A DNA stretch of 64,000 bases from Myxococcota bacterium (GTDB lineage: Bacteria; Myxococcota_A; Polyangia; JAAYKL01), in contig JANQET010000197.1 in assembly GCA_028278265.1 (NCBI GenBank), positions 27,309 through 91,308 of the forward strand, read 5' to 3'. This document shows positions 9,055 to 18,500 of the stretch, piece by piece. The translations under genes and the position numbers were made by a program. Within the stretch, counting starts at the first letter, position 1; each line of letters starts with the position of its first letter. The notes under the pieces were generated by a model, which saw nothing but the letters and a program-made list of their open reading frames with translations, had not been told where the DNA came from and searched no databases.

Positions 9055-9899
9055 TCAGAGAGGTGTTTCGCCGGTCACCACCGGTCGGGATTCGTCCTGA
9101 ATCCAGTCGTAGAGGGAACCGTCGTAGTTTGCCATTTTTTCAAAACCGAGCAAAAGGGCGACAAATAGCCACACTGGAGCGGATGCCGAGGGTTCACGTA
9201 AAGCGCAAGCTTTTGTCTTCGGTGATGCCCAGCCCGTGCCACTCCGATGAAATGATATCGAAATTGATAAATGTGTTGTCGCCTTCGATCCAGGTTGTCC
9301 AGTCCTGAAACAGGGCGCCGGGAATATGTCCGGCGTTGGTGATGTAGTCGTGGTAGTCGTCTCCGATATATTCGTCGAAGGTCCGAATATCGATTAGGAC
9401 GGTGTTCGGTGAATCGAGGTTGCCTTCGATTTCATCTGCCTCTACCAGCAGCTCGGGACTCCCCGGAACGGTGTCGCCAAAATCAACCGAGGTGGGGTGA
9501 GTCGGTTGACTCTCCGTGCCGTAGCCCTCGGCCACCCAGGCGGTCAAGCCGCCGTTGAGAAGTCGCGTGTCGTCCACCCCTGCATACATCAACGCCCAGA
9601 TGATTCGGGTCGCGTGGGGCAGGGTGGGTCCGTACACGACCACGGTGGTATCGGCACGGATGCCGTGGGACTCGATGATCGATTGCAGCTCGGTGTCCGG
9701 CAGTAGATTGGCGTCCTCCGGCGTGGCCGGCGGCATCGCGCCTTTGTTGAACATGGGGAACTCGATGTTGATCGCCTCGGGGATGTCGCGATCACCCGGG
9801 TCTCGGTGCCGATGCCGAGCTATGCGATGAGCTCGTTGAGTTCCTCGGCGCCTTTGAGCTCGGCCGTCTCTTCGAATAGCTGGCGATAGTCAAATTGTT
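9055..9899 (-). pseudogene. thiosulfate/3-mercaptopyruvate sulfurtransferase (tandem rhodanese), broken
   Basis: The central open part (9194-9754) contains the end of a first rhodanese domain and most of a second one (VLIDIRTFDEYIG, NAGHIPGALFQDW). The active-site loop of the second domain is destroyed: the frame closes after GITEDKSLRFT, and the expected downstream block reappears in another frame (VALLLGFEKMANYDGSLYDW, ending at 9055). The N-terminus is also out of frame: DIPEAINIEFPMFNKG joins the main frame, but preceding text (FEETAELKGAEELNELIA) ends at a stop. The TGA here is not a selenocysteine candidate, because homology continues in a different frame. It lies convergent to the FecR-like gene. 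Confidence 0.8.
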
Positions 9900-9971
9900 G
9901 GGCGCGTGACGATCGGCGAATAGCGCGCGGGGGCTATCGGGTATACTCTATTATCAACAAGGAGAAGACCG

Positions 9972-11729
9972 ATGCCGGAAATCCATCTGAAAAGCAGTCC
10001 CGGTCGCCCTGGAGAGCAGGTGAACCGACTATTATGTTTGGCGCTGGTGCTCATTGTCGCGGTCGCCTGTGGCGAGAGCACAGAGGAGTCAACGCCGGAC
10101 GGGGGAGGGGGCGGAGACGCCGACACGGATACAGATGTTGATTCGGACACCGACGCGGATACGGACGCCGACACCGATGCGGATACGGACGCCGACACCG
10201 ATGCGGATGCGGACGCCGACACCGACGCGGATGCGGACGCCGACACCGACGCGGATGCGGACGCCGACACCGATGCCAATGGGGATGTGAATGTCTACCC
10301 CATTCTCCACGACGAGGTGTTGACCAATCCGGGAATGGGATTTGCGAATTTTCATTTCGGCTGGTGGTGCAATCTCCCGCCGATCAGTTTCACCCCGGCT
10401 GAGTGCGCCGAGCGGGTGGAGGCGAACTGGCCGGTCAACTATCCCGACGCGGGAACATCCTATTTTCGTTGGTTCTGGAGTGAACTGGAGCCGGTGCGCG
10501 GTGAAATCGATTTCGAGATGATCGACACCGCGATTCAATCGGCCAACGCCCTGGGTGAGACGCTCTCATTTCGCGTGATCACGATCAAAGAAAATGAGCT
10601 CGGTGTTCCGGACTGGTTGGTCGGCGCTCCTTACAATGTTCCCGGGGAGTCATTCGCCGGTACGTTTTGGCCGGATTACCGAAACGCCACTTTTTTGGCC
10701 GAGCACGAGCGCTTCATCGCGGCCCTGGGCGAGCGGTACAACGACCATCCCGGGATTGATCACGTCGATATCGGCACGGTCGGGTGTTACGGGGAGTGGA
10801 ACACGGCGTGCATCACGGGCGAGGACACTATTTTTGATATCCTCGATCCTCAGAACGACGCGGACTTTCAGGTCATCGCCGATGCGTATCGCACGATGAT
10901 CGATCACCACGCCGCAGCATTCCCTCAAACCCCGACGGTGATGTTGGGTATCGGCGTCGACTCGGACTGGGAAGTGGCGGTGATGCTCCACGCGATCGAT
11001 CAGGGGGCGGGGTGGCGAGTGGACTGTTGGGGAGACTGGGGCATCTGGGGCGATGCCTGGAACCACATGGAGGATCTCTATCCGGCGATGATCGCCAACG
11101 TCACGGCGCAAAATCCCGATTTTGTCGACGTTTGGAAAACGGCGCCGGTTCAGTTGGAGGTCTGCGGCACCATTGACCAATGGCAGGATATTTACGGTTG
11201 GTCTGCCCAGCCGCCGGACGGTAAAGTGTACAGGACATTTCAATGGGCCCTGGAGCAGCATGCATCTGTGCTGAACGGCAAGTTTCGCGCGCTGCCCGAT
11301 GCCTTCATGACCGAGCTCAACGAAATGCTGAGGAAGAACGGATACCGGCTGGTGATCGATCGGTTCAATCATTTCGGCGAGGTGCGCGCCGGCGAACAGA
11401 CCGAGTTCTACACCAACTGGCGCAACATCGGCGTGGCGCCCAGCTATCGACCGCGGACGGTAACTTATCGTCTGCGCAACGCCACCGCCGAGCGAACGTT
11501 CGCCAGCCCATCGGACATTCGAACCTGGTTGCCGGGATCCTGGCCGGTCAGGGATCAGGTGACGATTCCCGCAGATCTGGCACCGGGCACCTATTGGATC
11601 GACATCGGCCTGCTCGATCGCGCCGGGACAAATCCGACCACTCAACCGCTGCCCCCACTCTACCTGGGTATCGGTGGCCGGCAAGCGGATGGGTGGTACC
11701 AGCTTTCCGAGCTCACCGTCACAGACTGA
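9972..11729 (+). CDS. DUF4832-domain lipoprotein with Asp-rich linker
   Basis: The protein has a lipoprotein signal (LLCLALVLIVAVACG), then roughly 60 residues of alternating Asp with Thr/Ala (linker), then a large domain starting VYPILHDEVLTNPGMGFANF. The sequence contains SYFRWFWSELEPVRGEIDF, HVDIGTVGCYGEWNT and a C-terminal beta domain (YRLRNATAERTF, LAPGTYWIDIGLLDRAG). This is the DUF4832 family, with a glycosidase-like TIM-barrel fold; a role in extracellular polysaccharide handling is inference. ATG 9972 has a good AAGGAGA site, but GTG 10020, preceded by GGAGAG, gives a more standard short signal peptide; both are possible. The linker DNA is a tandem hexanucleotide-like repeat. Confidence 0.8.
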   Translation: MPEIHLKSSPGRPGEQVNRLLCLALVLIVAVACGESTEESTPDGGGGGDADTDTDVDSDTDADTDADTDADTDADTDADADADTDADADADTDADADADTDANGDVNVYPILHDEVLTNPGMGFANFHFGWWCNLPPISFTPAECAERVEANWPVNYPDAGTSYFRWFWSELEPVRGEIDFEMIDTAIQSANALGETLSFRVITIKENELGVPDWLVGAPYNVPGESFAGTFWPDYRNATFLAEHERFIAALGERYNDHPGIDHVDIGTVGCYGEWNTACITGEDTIFDILDPQNDADFQVIADAYRTMIDHHAAAFPQTPTVMLGIGVDSDWEVAVMLHAIDQGAGWRVDCWGDWGIWGDAWNHMEDLYPAMIANVTAQNPDFVDVWKTAPVQLEVCGTIDQWQDIYGWSAQPPDGKVYRTFQWALEQHASVLNGKFRALPDAFMTELNEMLRKNGYRLVIDRFNHFGEVRAGEQTEFYTNWRNIGVAPSYRPRTVTYRLRNATAERTFASPSDIRTWLPGSWPVRDQVTIPADLAPGTYWIDIGLLDRAGTNPTTQPLPPLYLGIGGRQADGWYQLSELTVTD

Positions 11730-11786
11730 TCTGTCCGTTGGACCGCGGTGCAAGAATGAGCCGCGAAAATCGAAAAAGGGCTTAAC

Positions 11787-12371
11787 GTGGACGACCTGCT
11801 AAATCACTACAGAAACCAACTCGTTGCCATCACTGAAGAGATCGATCGGTGGGAGGTCCCCAAAAACCCGGATGTCATGAATATTGAATTGGCCGTATCT
11901 CTGATGAAGGCGTTCAGAGAATCAGCTGCCTATATCTCAACGATTAAAAAGCTCAAAGCAAATCTAAGCACAATGACATCGGCCTATCGGGAGTCAGACG
12001 AAGAATTTCGCCAACAAGCGCGACAACTCTTTGCCGACTTTGGCCAAATCGTTGGTTGGGCACCCGATGTCATCTACCTGCTCATCGATGAATCTGTCGA
12101 AAACCGCAGCATTCAGGGGGTTGAAGATTGCATCGCACTGATCGCCATGCTCGACGCATCCCTGGGCCCCCGCCAAGCGGTCCTCGCCCTCGAAACAGCG
12201 TTTCGCGAGGCCGCCCGAGTCGGTCTCGATCCAAAATTAGCATTTAAAGAAATTGCCAAAATCGCTTCATCGACCCACCCCAATGGCGACACACCAATGC
12301 AGGAGCTGATCCTCGAGATTCCCGAACGATTTGGTGGTGAGAATTCGACCGATAATATTACCGATCGATGA
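11787..12371 (+). CDS. hypothetical protein, all-helical, cytoplasmic
   Basis: The 194-residue protein has no signal peptide and no membrane segment. It is predominantly helical by composition (MDDLLNHYRNQLVAITEEID, IELAVSLMKAFRESAAYIST, RQAVLALETAFREAARVGL). I recognise no catalytic motif or family. It starts 57 bases after the DUF4832 gene on the same strand, so it may be co-transcribed. Confidence 0.6.
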   Translation: MDDLLNHYRNQLVAITEEIDRWEVPKNPDVMNIELAVSLMKAFRESAAYISTIKKLKANLSTMTSAYRESDEEFRQQARQLFADFGQIVGWAPDVIYLLIDESVENRSIQGVEDCIALIAMLDASLGPRQAVLALETAFREAARVGLDPKLAFKEIAKIASSTHPNGDTPMQELILEIPERFGGENSTDNITDR

Positions 12372-12457
12372 CGTTTCGGGGAATGGTGGAATACCGCGCT
12401 GCTTGACGATTGGAAATAACCCGCCTACCCTTCTCTCCACACAAGGAGGGAGTGAAG

Positions 12458-12904
12458 ATGTGCTCGAAGCTGTTCAGTAGGTCCGTCGCCATCATCTCTG
12501 TTGTCGGTTGTGGTTTGTTACTGTCCCGCTGTGCCACCGTAATACCAACAGATGTCGCGGATCCGGTTACTTTACCCGATCACGTCACGGACCTGGCCAT
12601 TTACGAAGCAAATGACCGCACGCGCGGTACTCTGCGGGAGAGCGAGACGACATACAATCTCACTGATCCGGGCGCGATTGCCGATCTCATTTCGGGTATC
12701 GATTTTGGTGAGGCGTTGGATTGCGCGGACATGGAGACAAAGAACAGTGCCTACCTCTATGTCAAATTCAAGGACAACAAGCGCAAAGTTTATACCCTGT
12801 TTCTGTTGAACAGTCACATTTCATTGAACAATGATCGAAGCACATGCTTTTTTGTCGGACCGGTAGCCCGCACCATAATAGAATCGAACAGTCAGTCTTC
12901 CTGA
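12458..12904 (+). CDS. small exported protein of unknown function
   Basis: The start at 12458 is chosen because a strong AAGGAGGG site lies at 12443-12450; an upstream ATG at 12410 has no such site. The signal region is AIISVVGCGLLLSRCA; the Cys could be lipidated, but Arg precedes it, which is not a canonical lipobox. The mature part of about 120 residues has Cys near DCADMETKN and STCFFVG that could pair. No family is recognised. Confidence 0.65.
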   Translation: MCSKLFSRSVAIISVVGCGLLLSRCATVIPTDVADPVTLPDHVTDLAIYEANDRTRGTLRESETTYNLTDPGAIADLISGIDFGEALDCADMETKNSAYLYVKFKDNKRKVYTLFLLNSHISLNNDRSTCFFVGPVARTIIESNSQSS

Positions 12905-12973
12905 GTCACAGATGAGGGTCAACTATCCGTGTTGTTGAGCCCAATTCGCCCTAGCCCGCCGGGAGGAGTAGAG

Positions 12974-15118
12974 ATGACCCACGAATCGAAACCAATCGCC
13001 ATTCTCGCACTATTCATTGTTTGCGTCGCGATACCGTTGGTACCGGCGCCTGCAGCAGCCGATGAATTGACCATCGTGGTGGTGGAAACCAGCACGGATC
13101 CGAATGCCAAGACAAACACAACGAGTAATCTGCGCAACCTTCCCCGAGGCGGAATAGCTGTCCGGGCCTCAACTCTCGACGAGGCGGAAGGAAAAATCAT
13201 CGGCAAGCTGGGCACGGGGGATTGCATCAAAAGACTCGATTTCAGAGGTCACGGTGCACCGGGGGTGCAGGGTGTCGGTGATGGCGTGGGCTACGATGGC
13301 GACAAGCACATCAATACGGGCAACCAGTCCAAGTGGACTGAAAAGCTCGAGGAGTTGGAAGGCAGATTTTGTGAAAACGCCGTCGTAAATCTCTGGGGCT
13401 GCAATGTGGGAAGCTGCACCAAGGGAGCGGAAAAGCTCAAGGCGATCGCCGACCGGTTCAACGTCACTGCGCGAGGTGCGGTGGATACGGTATCTGCCGG
13501 CAAACAAGAGCGCTACAAGGGGCCAATCCAAGAAGCCAAGCCGGACCGGCCGGCTCCGCAATGCATGATTGCAACCATCAAAAAGGCGAAGAAGAAAGAG
13601 GACAAGATCGACCCGCCGGCCCCTGAGCAAGCGCCAGAGATTGTCTCGCCGCTCACTTATGCCCCGTTCCTGGTCGGACAGCCGATCACATTCAAGATCG
13701 GTGCATATTCCCACGCACACGAGGTAAAGTGGCGTGTTTCACAAAGTGAAGCTGAAGGGTCGGGTGATTCGTTTACTTTTGTTCCATCCGTCCCCGGTAA
13801 CTTCCACGTGACCGCGTCGTTCGAAGACAAAGAGCATACCGTCATCGTCTTGGTCCGTTCAGGTGAGATCGAACCGGAGCCGTGGACTCAAGTCGACGTA
13901 TTGGAACCGATGGAGGGCTTTACGGATCTGTTGGGATTTCGCCGAATCCAGATCGATCACAGCGGTCCAGCCGACATCACGACCGAATCCCCGTCGATGG
14001 CATTTCTAGTGGGGCAGCCCGTCGGATCAGCGGTATCAATACACGTTGAGGCCCCGATTGCGAATGAGGAGGGCCACATCACAAGTGTCTACGAGGCCGA
14101 GCTAACTGTGACTTTCGAACGATCCACGCTGCAGGTCATCGAAGTGCCCTTGGTGCCGGATACGGTCAATGAAATACGTTTTCAGGGTTTCGACGAAAAG
14201 CTCGGTAACAGCAGCCCGGTGTTTTTTACGCTCGCTCATGTCAAACCGCTGCCTGACATCCCAGTGGTATTTCAAAAGAGAGCTGGTGGTCGAGAGACGG
14301 AAATAACCGGGGCCGATCTGAGACGAGCACTGAGGAGCTATATCAACAACGCCAAGAACGTGAGCAGGGAGTTGGCCGCCTATCTCAACGATGTGGTCTT
14401 GGCGGTTGTGAATAAGAGCGGCACGGACCGGCGCACCGCTCGGATACGGATCAAGGTGCAAGAGCTGCTCAGATTGCTTCGGCTGTACAGGCGTCAAACC
14501 GATCCCGAGAAAAAGGCCAAAATGGAAGAGGAGCTGAAGCGGGAATACGTCAACCTGCTGCTGCACGAAGCCGGACACGCCAAAGCGGTCAGGAGAGGCG
14601 TCGCCGGTCCTTCAACGCCTGAGAACACCGAAGAGATGCGCAACAGGAAAGAGATGATCAATCGACTGATCGATCTCCTCGGCCGCCTGAAGGAGCGGGA
14701 GGGAGGCGCCCCGCCAACCAAAGCGCCGGATGGGGCCGGGCTGGACAATCAGTCGGCGACCACCTGGCTCGAACGGATCAGGTACATCCTCTTTAGACAG
14801 GCGGAGCAGATCCAAAAATATCTGCGTCGCACGGATCAAGAATTCAAGCGAGACGAAGCAGACCTGAGTAGCGCCTACCGGAGACTGCAACGGGATCTGA
14901 GGCGTTTAAATCGAGACAACAGCAAAACCCAGGCTCAAAAGAGGACAGAAGGGCAGCGGCGATTCGACAGGTTCAAGCGGGAACAACAAGCTCGGATCAG
15001 CAGATTGGCCGACAAGTGCGGGAAAGAATACTATTTCACGTTCTACCCCGCCACGCGGTTCGTCAAAAAGAACAAACGGTTGTCCAGGAGTTTCAACGGG
15101 AAACCGATCCCCCAGTGA
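12974..15118 (+). CDS. secreted protein with caspase-like His/Cys dyad and HExxH motif
   Basis: ATG 12974 is preceded by GGGAGGAG and gives a signal peptide ending APAAADE. Residues 30-175 resemble a DUF4347-like clan CD fold: LDFRGHGAPGVQGVGDG with His93 and VVNLWGCNVGSCTKGAEKL with Cys143, spaced like the catalytic dyad of caspase/gingipain-type proteases. Two or three beta-sandwich (Ig-like) segments follow (LVGQPITFKIGAYSHAHEVK). The C-terminal third is charged and helical, with a LLLHEAGHAKAVRRG segment, a zinc-metallopeptidase-type HExxH at residues 531-535, followed by long coiled coil (AYRRLQRDLRRLNRDNSKTQ). Both activities are inferred from motifs; whether the HEAGH helix is catalytic is uncertain. 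It has 714 residues. Confidence 0.7.
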   Translation: MTHESKPIAILALFIVCVAIPLVPAPAAADELTIVVVETSTDPNAKTNTTSNLRNLPRGGIAVRASTLDEAEGKIIGKLGTGDCIKRLDFRGHGAPGVQGVGDGVGYDGDKHINTGNQSKWTEKLEELEGRFCENAVVNLWGCNVGSCTKGAEKLKAIADRFNVTARGAVDTVSAGKQERYKGPIQEAKPDRPAPQCMIATIKKAKKKEDKIDPPAPEQAPEIVSPLTYAPFLVGQPITFKIGAYSHAHEVKWRVSQSEAEGSGDSFTFVPSVPGNFHVTASFEDKEHTVIVLVRSGEIEPEPWTQVDVLEPMEGFTDLLGFRRIQIDHSGPADITTESPSMAFLVGQPVGSAVSIHVEAPIANEEGHITSVYEAELTVTFERSTLQVIEVPLVPDTVNEIRFQGFDEKLGNSSPVFFTLAHVKPLPDIPVVFQKRAGGRETEITGADLRRALRSYINNAKNVSRELAAYLNDVVLAVVNKSGTDRRTARIRIKVQELLRLLRLYRRQTDPEKKAKMEEELKREYVNLLLHEAGHAKAVRRGVAGPSTPENTEEMRNRKEMINRLIDLLGRLKEREGGAPPTKAPDGAGLDNQSATTWLERIRYILFRQAEQIQKYLRRTDQEFKRDEADLSSAYRRLQRDLRRLNRDNSKTQAQKRTEGQRRFDRFKREQQARISRLADKCGKEYYFTFYPATRFVKKNKRLSRSFNGKPIPQ

Positions 15119-15905
15119 TCGCCAACACCGTGTTCCGCAGCACAGCTCGACCGTCCAACCCCATTCTGGTTATCGCTTTCTCCTGCCGGCACAGCCCAAA
15201 TTGCGGTCCAAGCCGTAGGAATGGCTCTTAGTCGAACGGTGCGTGGTAGACGACAAGAGGCTCGACATCTGTGTGAGCAAGGTCGCGTCGCTGAATAGAG
15301 AATGCAACCGGGGGAAAGGATCACGCGGTCGGTTCAACTGGTCATCGAGTCGCCCGTTGTACCGGGCAAGAGATTCAAACAACGATGGACCCTCACCGTG
15401 CGGGTCTCCTGTCGTTTCGCGTTAGTTGGGACTTTCCGGTGTCGAGGTTGTTTGCTGGTGGTGGTGCTTGGGCAATGGCGGAGGTTGGGGGTACTGTTGT
15501 GAGTCGCTTCCGGTCGAATCGGTACTGGGTTGCTGAACAGGCAGGTTGAGTTTTCGCTTGATTTTGATTTGGCAGCTGCGGTTGAGTTTTAGCATTCGGT
15601 ATCGCATGGCTCCTTAACCACCCGGTTGCACCCTGCATTTACTGCACATTCGGTGCCATGATGAGAAAAAAACAGTTGATCCCCTTGACATAACTTAACC
15701 ATTTATAATTATTTAATTAATCTAGATTGTAAAATCACTTCGCAATGAGATTGTTCGCGCCAGACTGGAGTTGGTTTCTCACAGCTGGCATGTAATTTTT
15801 CAATAATGAAATAATTTTCAAGAATTTTTCCCCTGACCCCAGAATCTCCATGCACAAAATGGACTTTTAAAATAGATAACGGTTAGACCGCGTGGAGGGA
15901 ATACA
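15119..15905. other. long intergenic region, AT-rich on its right side
   Basis: No convincing gene is seen. A minus-strand frame at 15393-15638 is Pro/Gln-rich, without a ribosome site, and probably fortuitous. From about 15660 the sequence turns AT-rich and leads into the hydroxylase gene, so it likely holds that gene's promoter and leader. Confidence 0.45.
15685..15713 (+). promoter_or_regulatory. possible sigma-70-type promoter upstream of the aromatic hydroxylase
   Basis: A consensus -35 TTGACA lies at 15685-15690. With a 17-bp spacer the -10 would be ATTATT (15708-15713), a weak match; the perfect TATAAT just upstream leaves only 13 bp of spacing. The call rests on the -35 and the AT-rich context only. 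Confidence 0.25.
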
Positions 15906-17789
15906 ATGATCGTACAGCGACCTGCGACCGAGATTCAGGCATCAGCCCACCGAAGAGATGATGCAGAAGATGGTACTGGCCACGATAGAAACTGGTTTGA
16001 CCGACTGATGGAGAACGAGATTATCCGTCAATTGCCCAACCACTTGAGGCAGTATGTGGTCGATCAGAACCATGGGGCCTACACCGCTGCCGACCACGCG
16101 GTCTGGCGCTATGTGCTGCGGCAGAGCTGTTCATTCCTCAAAGACCACGCCCACCGGATCTACCTCGACGGATTGGCCCGAACGGGTCTGCGCATCGACG
16201 CCATTCCATCGATCGAGGAGATGAACCAGATTCTGTCCCGCATCGGTTGGGCTGCCGTGCCGGTCAACGGGTTCATCCCCCCGTCGGCGTTCATGGAGTT
16301 CCAGGCCCACCGCACATTGGTCATCGCGGCGGATATGCGCCAATTGAACCATATCGAGTACACCCCATCCCCGGACATCATTCACGAGGCCGCCGGCCAT
16401 GCCCCGATCATTGCCGATCCTCAGTACGCCGAGTATTTGCGGCTGTTCGGTCAAGTGGGCAGCAAGGCGATGTCCTCCAAAAAGGACTACGAGCTCTATG
16501 AGGCGATTCGGCGGCTGTCGATCCTCAAGGAATCTCCTGGGGCCGATCCCCAGGAGATCGAAGCGGCCAATCGGGATCTATTGGACAAGCAGCGCAATCT
16601 GGGCGAGCCGTCCGAGATGGCCCTGCTCACCCGGCTCCATTGGTGGACCGTGGAGTACGGGCTGATCGGCGAGATGGCCAACCCGCGGCTCTACGGGGCC
16701 GCCCTGTTGTCCTCGATCGGCGAGTCCGCTTCTTGTTTATCGGATGAGGTGAAAAAAATTCCCTACAGCCTGGATGCATTGAACTACCCCTTTGATATTA
16801 CCACCAAGCAACCCCAGCTCTTTGTCACACCGAACTTTCCCTATCTGAACGAGGTGCTGACCGAGTTTGCCGACACCATGTCGTTCAGCCGAGGGGGATG
16901 TGCGGGATTGAACACGGCGGTCGACTGCGGCAACACGGCGACGGCAGTCTACAGCTCCGGGCTCGAAGTGTCCGGGACGTTCGCCGAGGTGCTCTGCGAC
17001 GAGTGGCGCCGTCCGATACTCCTGCGCACCACCGGTCCCACTGCGCTCGCCGTCGAGGGTCGCGAGATCTCCGGGTGCGGTAAATCCCGATTTCCCGCGG
17101 GATTCGTCTCACCCATCGGTATGATGCGCCACTCGACGACGCCCCTCGAATCGCTCAGTGACGGGGAGCTCGCCTCACTCGGCATCGCGACAAACGCCGA
17201 TCTCAGGCTCGACTACGATTCCGGCATTGCGGTTACCGGTCGACTGGAGCGGATCAACCGCGTAGGTGACAATGTGGTTTCGTTGACCGTCGACCGCTGC
17301 CGGATAGGCTTCAATGACAACCCATTGGTCGAGCTCAGCGATCAACCGCTCGAGATCGCCGTGGGGGAACGAATCGTATCGGTGTACGCCGGAGCAGCGG
17401 ACAAGGACGCCTTCGAGCAACCGTCCCGGGTCTCGAATCGGCGCACGATCAAGGTCTGCTATACCGAGCAGCAACAACGGCTGCACGATTTGTATCAGCA
17501 GATCAGACAACAACGGGAGGGGGAGATGAACGAGGAAGTTTTGACCGGAATAGCCCGCGAGGTGGAGCGGGATCATCCGGACGACTGGTTGGCCCTGATG
17601 GAAATCCTCGAGCTGCTGGAGCGACACGATTCAAATGCAGGGCTCGCCTTCCACATTCGGCAGAAACTGAGCGCTCGGGCGGCAACCGAGCAACAATACG
17701 AAAAGCTGATCGCCGATGGGCTGAGACTCATCGACACCAACGAACTGGCCGGGATCGACGAACAGAACAAAAAGGAACGAACAACCTAG
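15906..17789 (+). CDS. phhA: aromatic amino acid hydroxylase (long phenylalanine-4-hydroxylase family form)
   Basis: The 627-residue protein contains the tetrahydropterin-dependent monooxygenase core: DIIHEAAGHAP gives iron ligands His160 and His165, and LHWWTVEYGLIGE gives the third ligand Glu250. The family uses Fe(II), O2 and a tetrahydropterin to hydroxylate phenylalanine (or tyrosine/tryptophan). It is much longer than the compact proteobacterial enzyme of about 260-300 residues. The C-terminal half (from about residue 330) is the extra region known from long bacterial forms, ending in a helical tail. The neighbours supply the pterin cycle: a carbinolamine dehydratase at 17977 and a pyruvoyl-tetrahydropterin synthase homologue at 18501. 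Substrate is not decided by sequence alone. Confidence 0.9.
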   Translation: MIVQRPATEIQASAHRRDDAEDGTGHDRNWFDRLMENEIIRQLPNHLRQYVVDQNHGAYTAADHAVWRYVLRQSCSFLKDHAHRIYLDGLARTGLRIDAIPSIEEMNQILSRIGWAAVPVNGFIPPSAFMEFQAHRTLVIAADMRQLNHIEYTPSPDIIHEAAGHAPIIADPQYAEYLRLFGQVGSKAMSSKKDYELYEAIRRLSILKESPGADPQEIEAANRDLLDKQRNLGEPSEMALLTRLHWWTVEYGLIGEMANPRLYGAALLSSIGESASCLSDEVKKIPYSLDALNYPFDITTKQPQLFVTPNFPYLNEVLTEFADTMSFSRGGCAGLNTAVDCGNTATAVYSSGLEVSGTFAEVLCDEWRRPILLRTTGPTALAVEGREISGCGKSRFPAGFVSPIGMMRHSTTPLESLSDGELASLGIATNADLRLDYDSGIAVTGRLERINRVGDNVVSLTVDRCRIGFNDNPLVELSDQPLEIAVGERIVSVYAGAADKDAFEQPSRVSNRRTIKVCYTEQQQRLHDLYQQIRQQREGEMNEEVLTGIAREVERDHPDDWLALMEILELLERHDSNAGLAFHIRQKLSARAATEQQYEKLIADGLRLIDTNELAGIDEQNKKERTT

Positions 17790-17830
17790 TGCTTTGTCAC
17801 GCATACATTGTCGGGTCAGGATCCCCGATT

Positions 17831-17923
17831 CCCCCTTTGAAAAAGGGGGTTAGGGGGATTTCGTCTCTCGAGCGGCGCCTTGGGGAGGACAAAATCCCCC
17901 CAGCCCCCTTTTCAAGGGGGAGC
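17831..17923. repeat. MITE-like inverted repeat with C5/G5 tracts
   Basis: A sequence of CCCCCTTTGAAAAAGGGGG type followed by TTAGGGGGATTT (17831-17862) is repeated in inverted orientation at 17890-17921 (AAATCCCCCC, then AGCCCCCTTTTCAAGGGGG), so the RNA or single strand could fold into a long hairpin. A related half copy lies at 43642-43680. Elements of this type are scattered between genes in many bacterial genomes. It separates phhA from the dehydratase gene but need not terminate transcription. Confidence 0.7.
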
Positions 17924-17976
17924 TTCTCACCCGACCCTTTTGAATTGACTAGGTACTAGCACAGCGGAGGAGAACG

Positions 17977-18309
17977 ATGGAACCGTTGACCAGCAAGAAA
18001 TGCGTCCCGTGTGAGGGGGACCTCGAGCCACTGACCAGAGCGCAATTTTCCCACCACCTGAATCAAGTCCGCGATTGGACTGTCGTGGAGAGCGACACCA
18101 AACTGGAGCGGGAATTCGAGTTCGGGGACTTCAACCAGGCGTTGGCCTTTGTCAACGGCGTGGGGGAGATCGCCGAGTCAGAAGGTCACCATCCCAACAT
18201 CTACCTGCACAGTTGGAACAAGGTCAAATTAACCGTCTACACCCACGCCATCGGCGGCTTGTCACTCAACGATTTTGTTCTCGCCGCGAAGATCGACGCA
18301 GTTGGATAG
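17977..18309 (+). CDS. phhB: 4a-hydroxytetrahydrobiopterin dehydratase (pterin-4a-carbinolamine dehydratase)
   Basis: The 110-residue protein matches the PCD/DCoH family over its whole length: AQFSHHLNQVRDWTVVE, FGDFNQALAFVNGVGEIAES, then the active-site block EGHHPNIYLHSWNKVKLTVY with its two adjacent His, and THAIGGLSLNDFVLAAKID. It dehydrates the 4a-hydroxy-pterin released by the aromatic hydroxylase encoded just upstream, allowing cofactor recycling. A GGAGGA site lies just before the ATG. A repeat element sits between it and phhA, but both are on the same strand and belong to one pathway. Confidence 0.95.
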   Translation: MEPLTSKKCVPCEGDLEPLTRAQFSHHLNQVRDWTVVESDTKLEREFEFGDFNQALAFVNGVGEIAESEGHHPNIYLHSWNKVKLTVYTHAIGGLSLNDFVLAAKIDAVG

Positions 18310-18470
18310 TCCGTTGCCGGCCCCCTCCCCCCGCCCTCCCCCGGTGGACGTTGGGACATTGGGGGAGGGAGCCAGAGGTCTCGGACCGCCCTTGCTCATT
18401 CTCGCCTCAATTCCCGTTCCCTCCCCCACCGGGGGAGGGCTAGGGCTAGGGCGGGGGCTCGGGACTGGGA
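18310..18470. repeat. intergenic C/G-tract palindromes
   Basis: Two related blocks contain CCCTCCCCC and GGGGGAGGG in inverted orientation (about 18330-18370 and 18418-18449; the latter is a tight hairpin with an ACC loop). They resemble the dispersed palindromic intergenic repeats common in large deltaproteobacterial genomes. They lie between convergent genes and may act as a bidirectional terminator. Confidence 0.5.
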
Positions 18471-18500
18471 CGACCTTCCATTGAGCGACCAGGCGGGCGG

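Noticed and set aside
9191-9196. TGA ending the rhodanese frame as a selenocysteine in the active-site loop
   Set aside because: Homology to the enzyme's C-terminus resumes in a different frame, so the lesion is a frameshift, not a recoded stop.
15393-15638. Minus-strand 81-codon Pro/Gln-rich frame
   Set aside because: Low complexity and no start context; more likely non-coding intergenic sequence.
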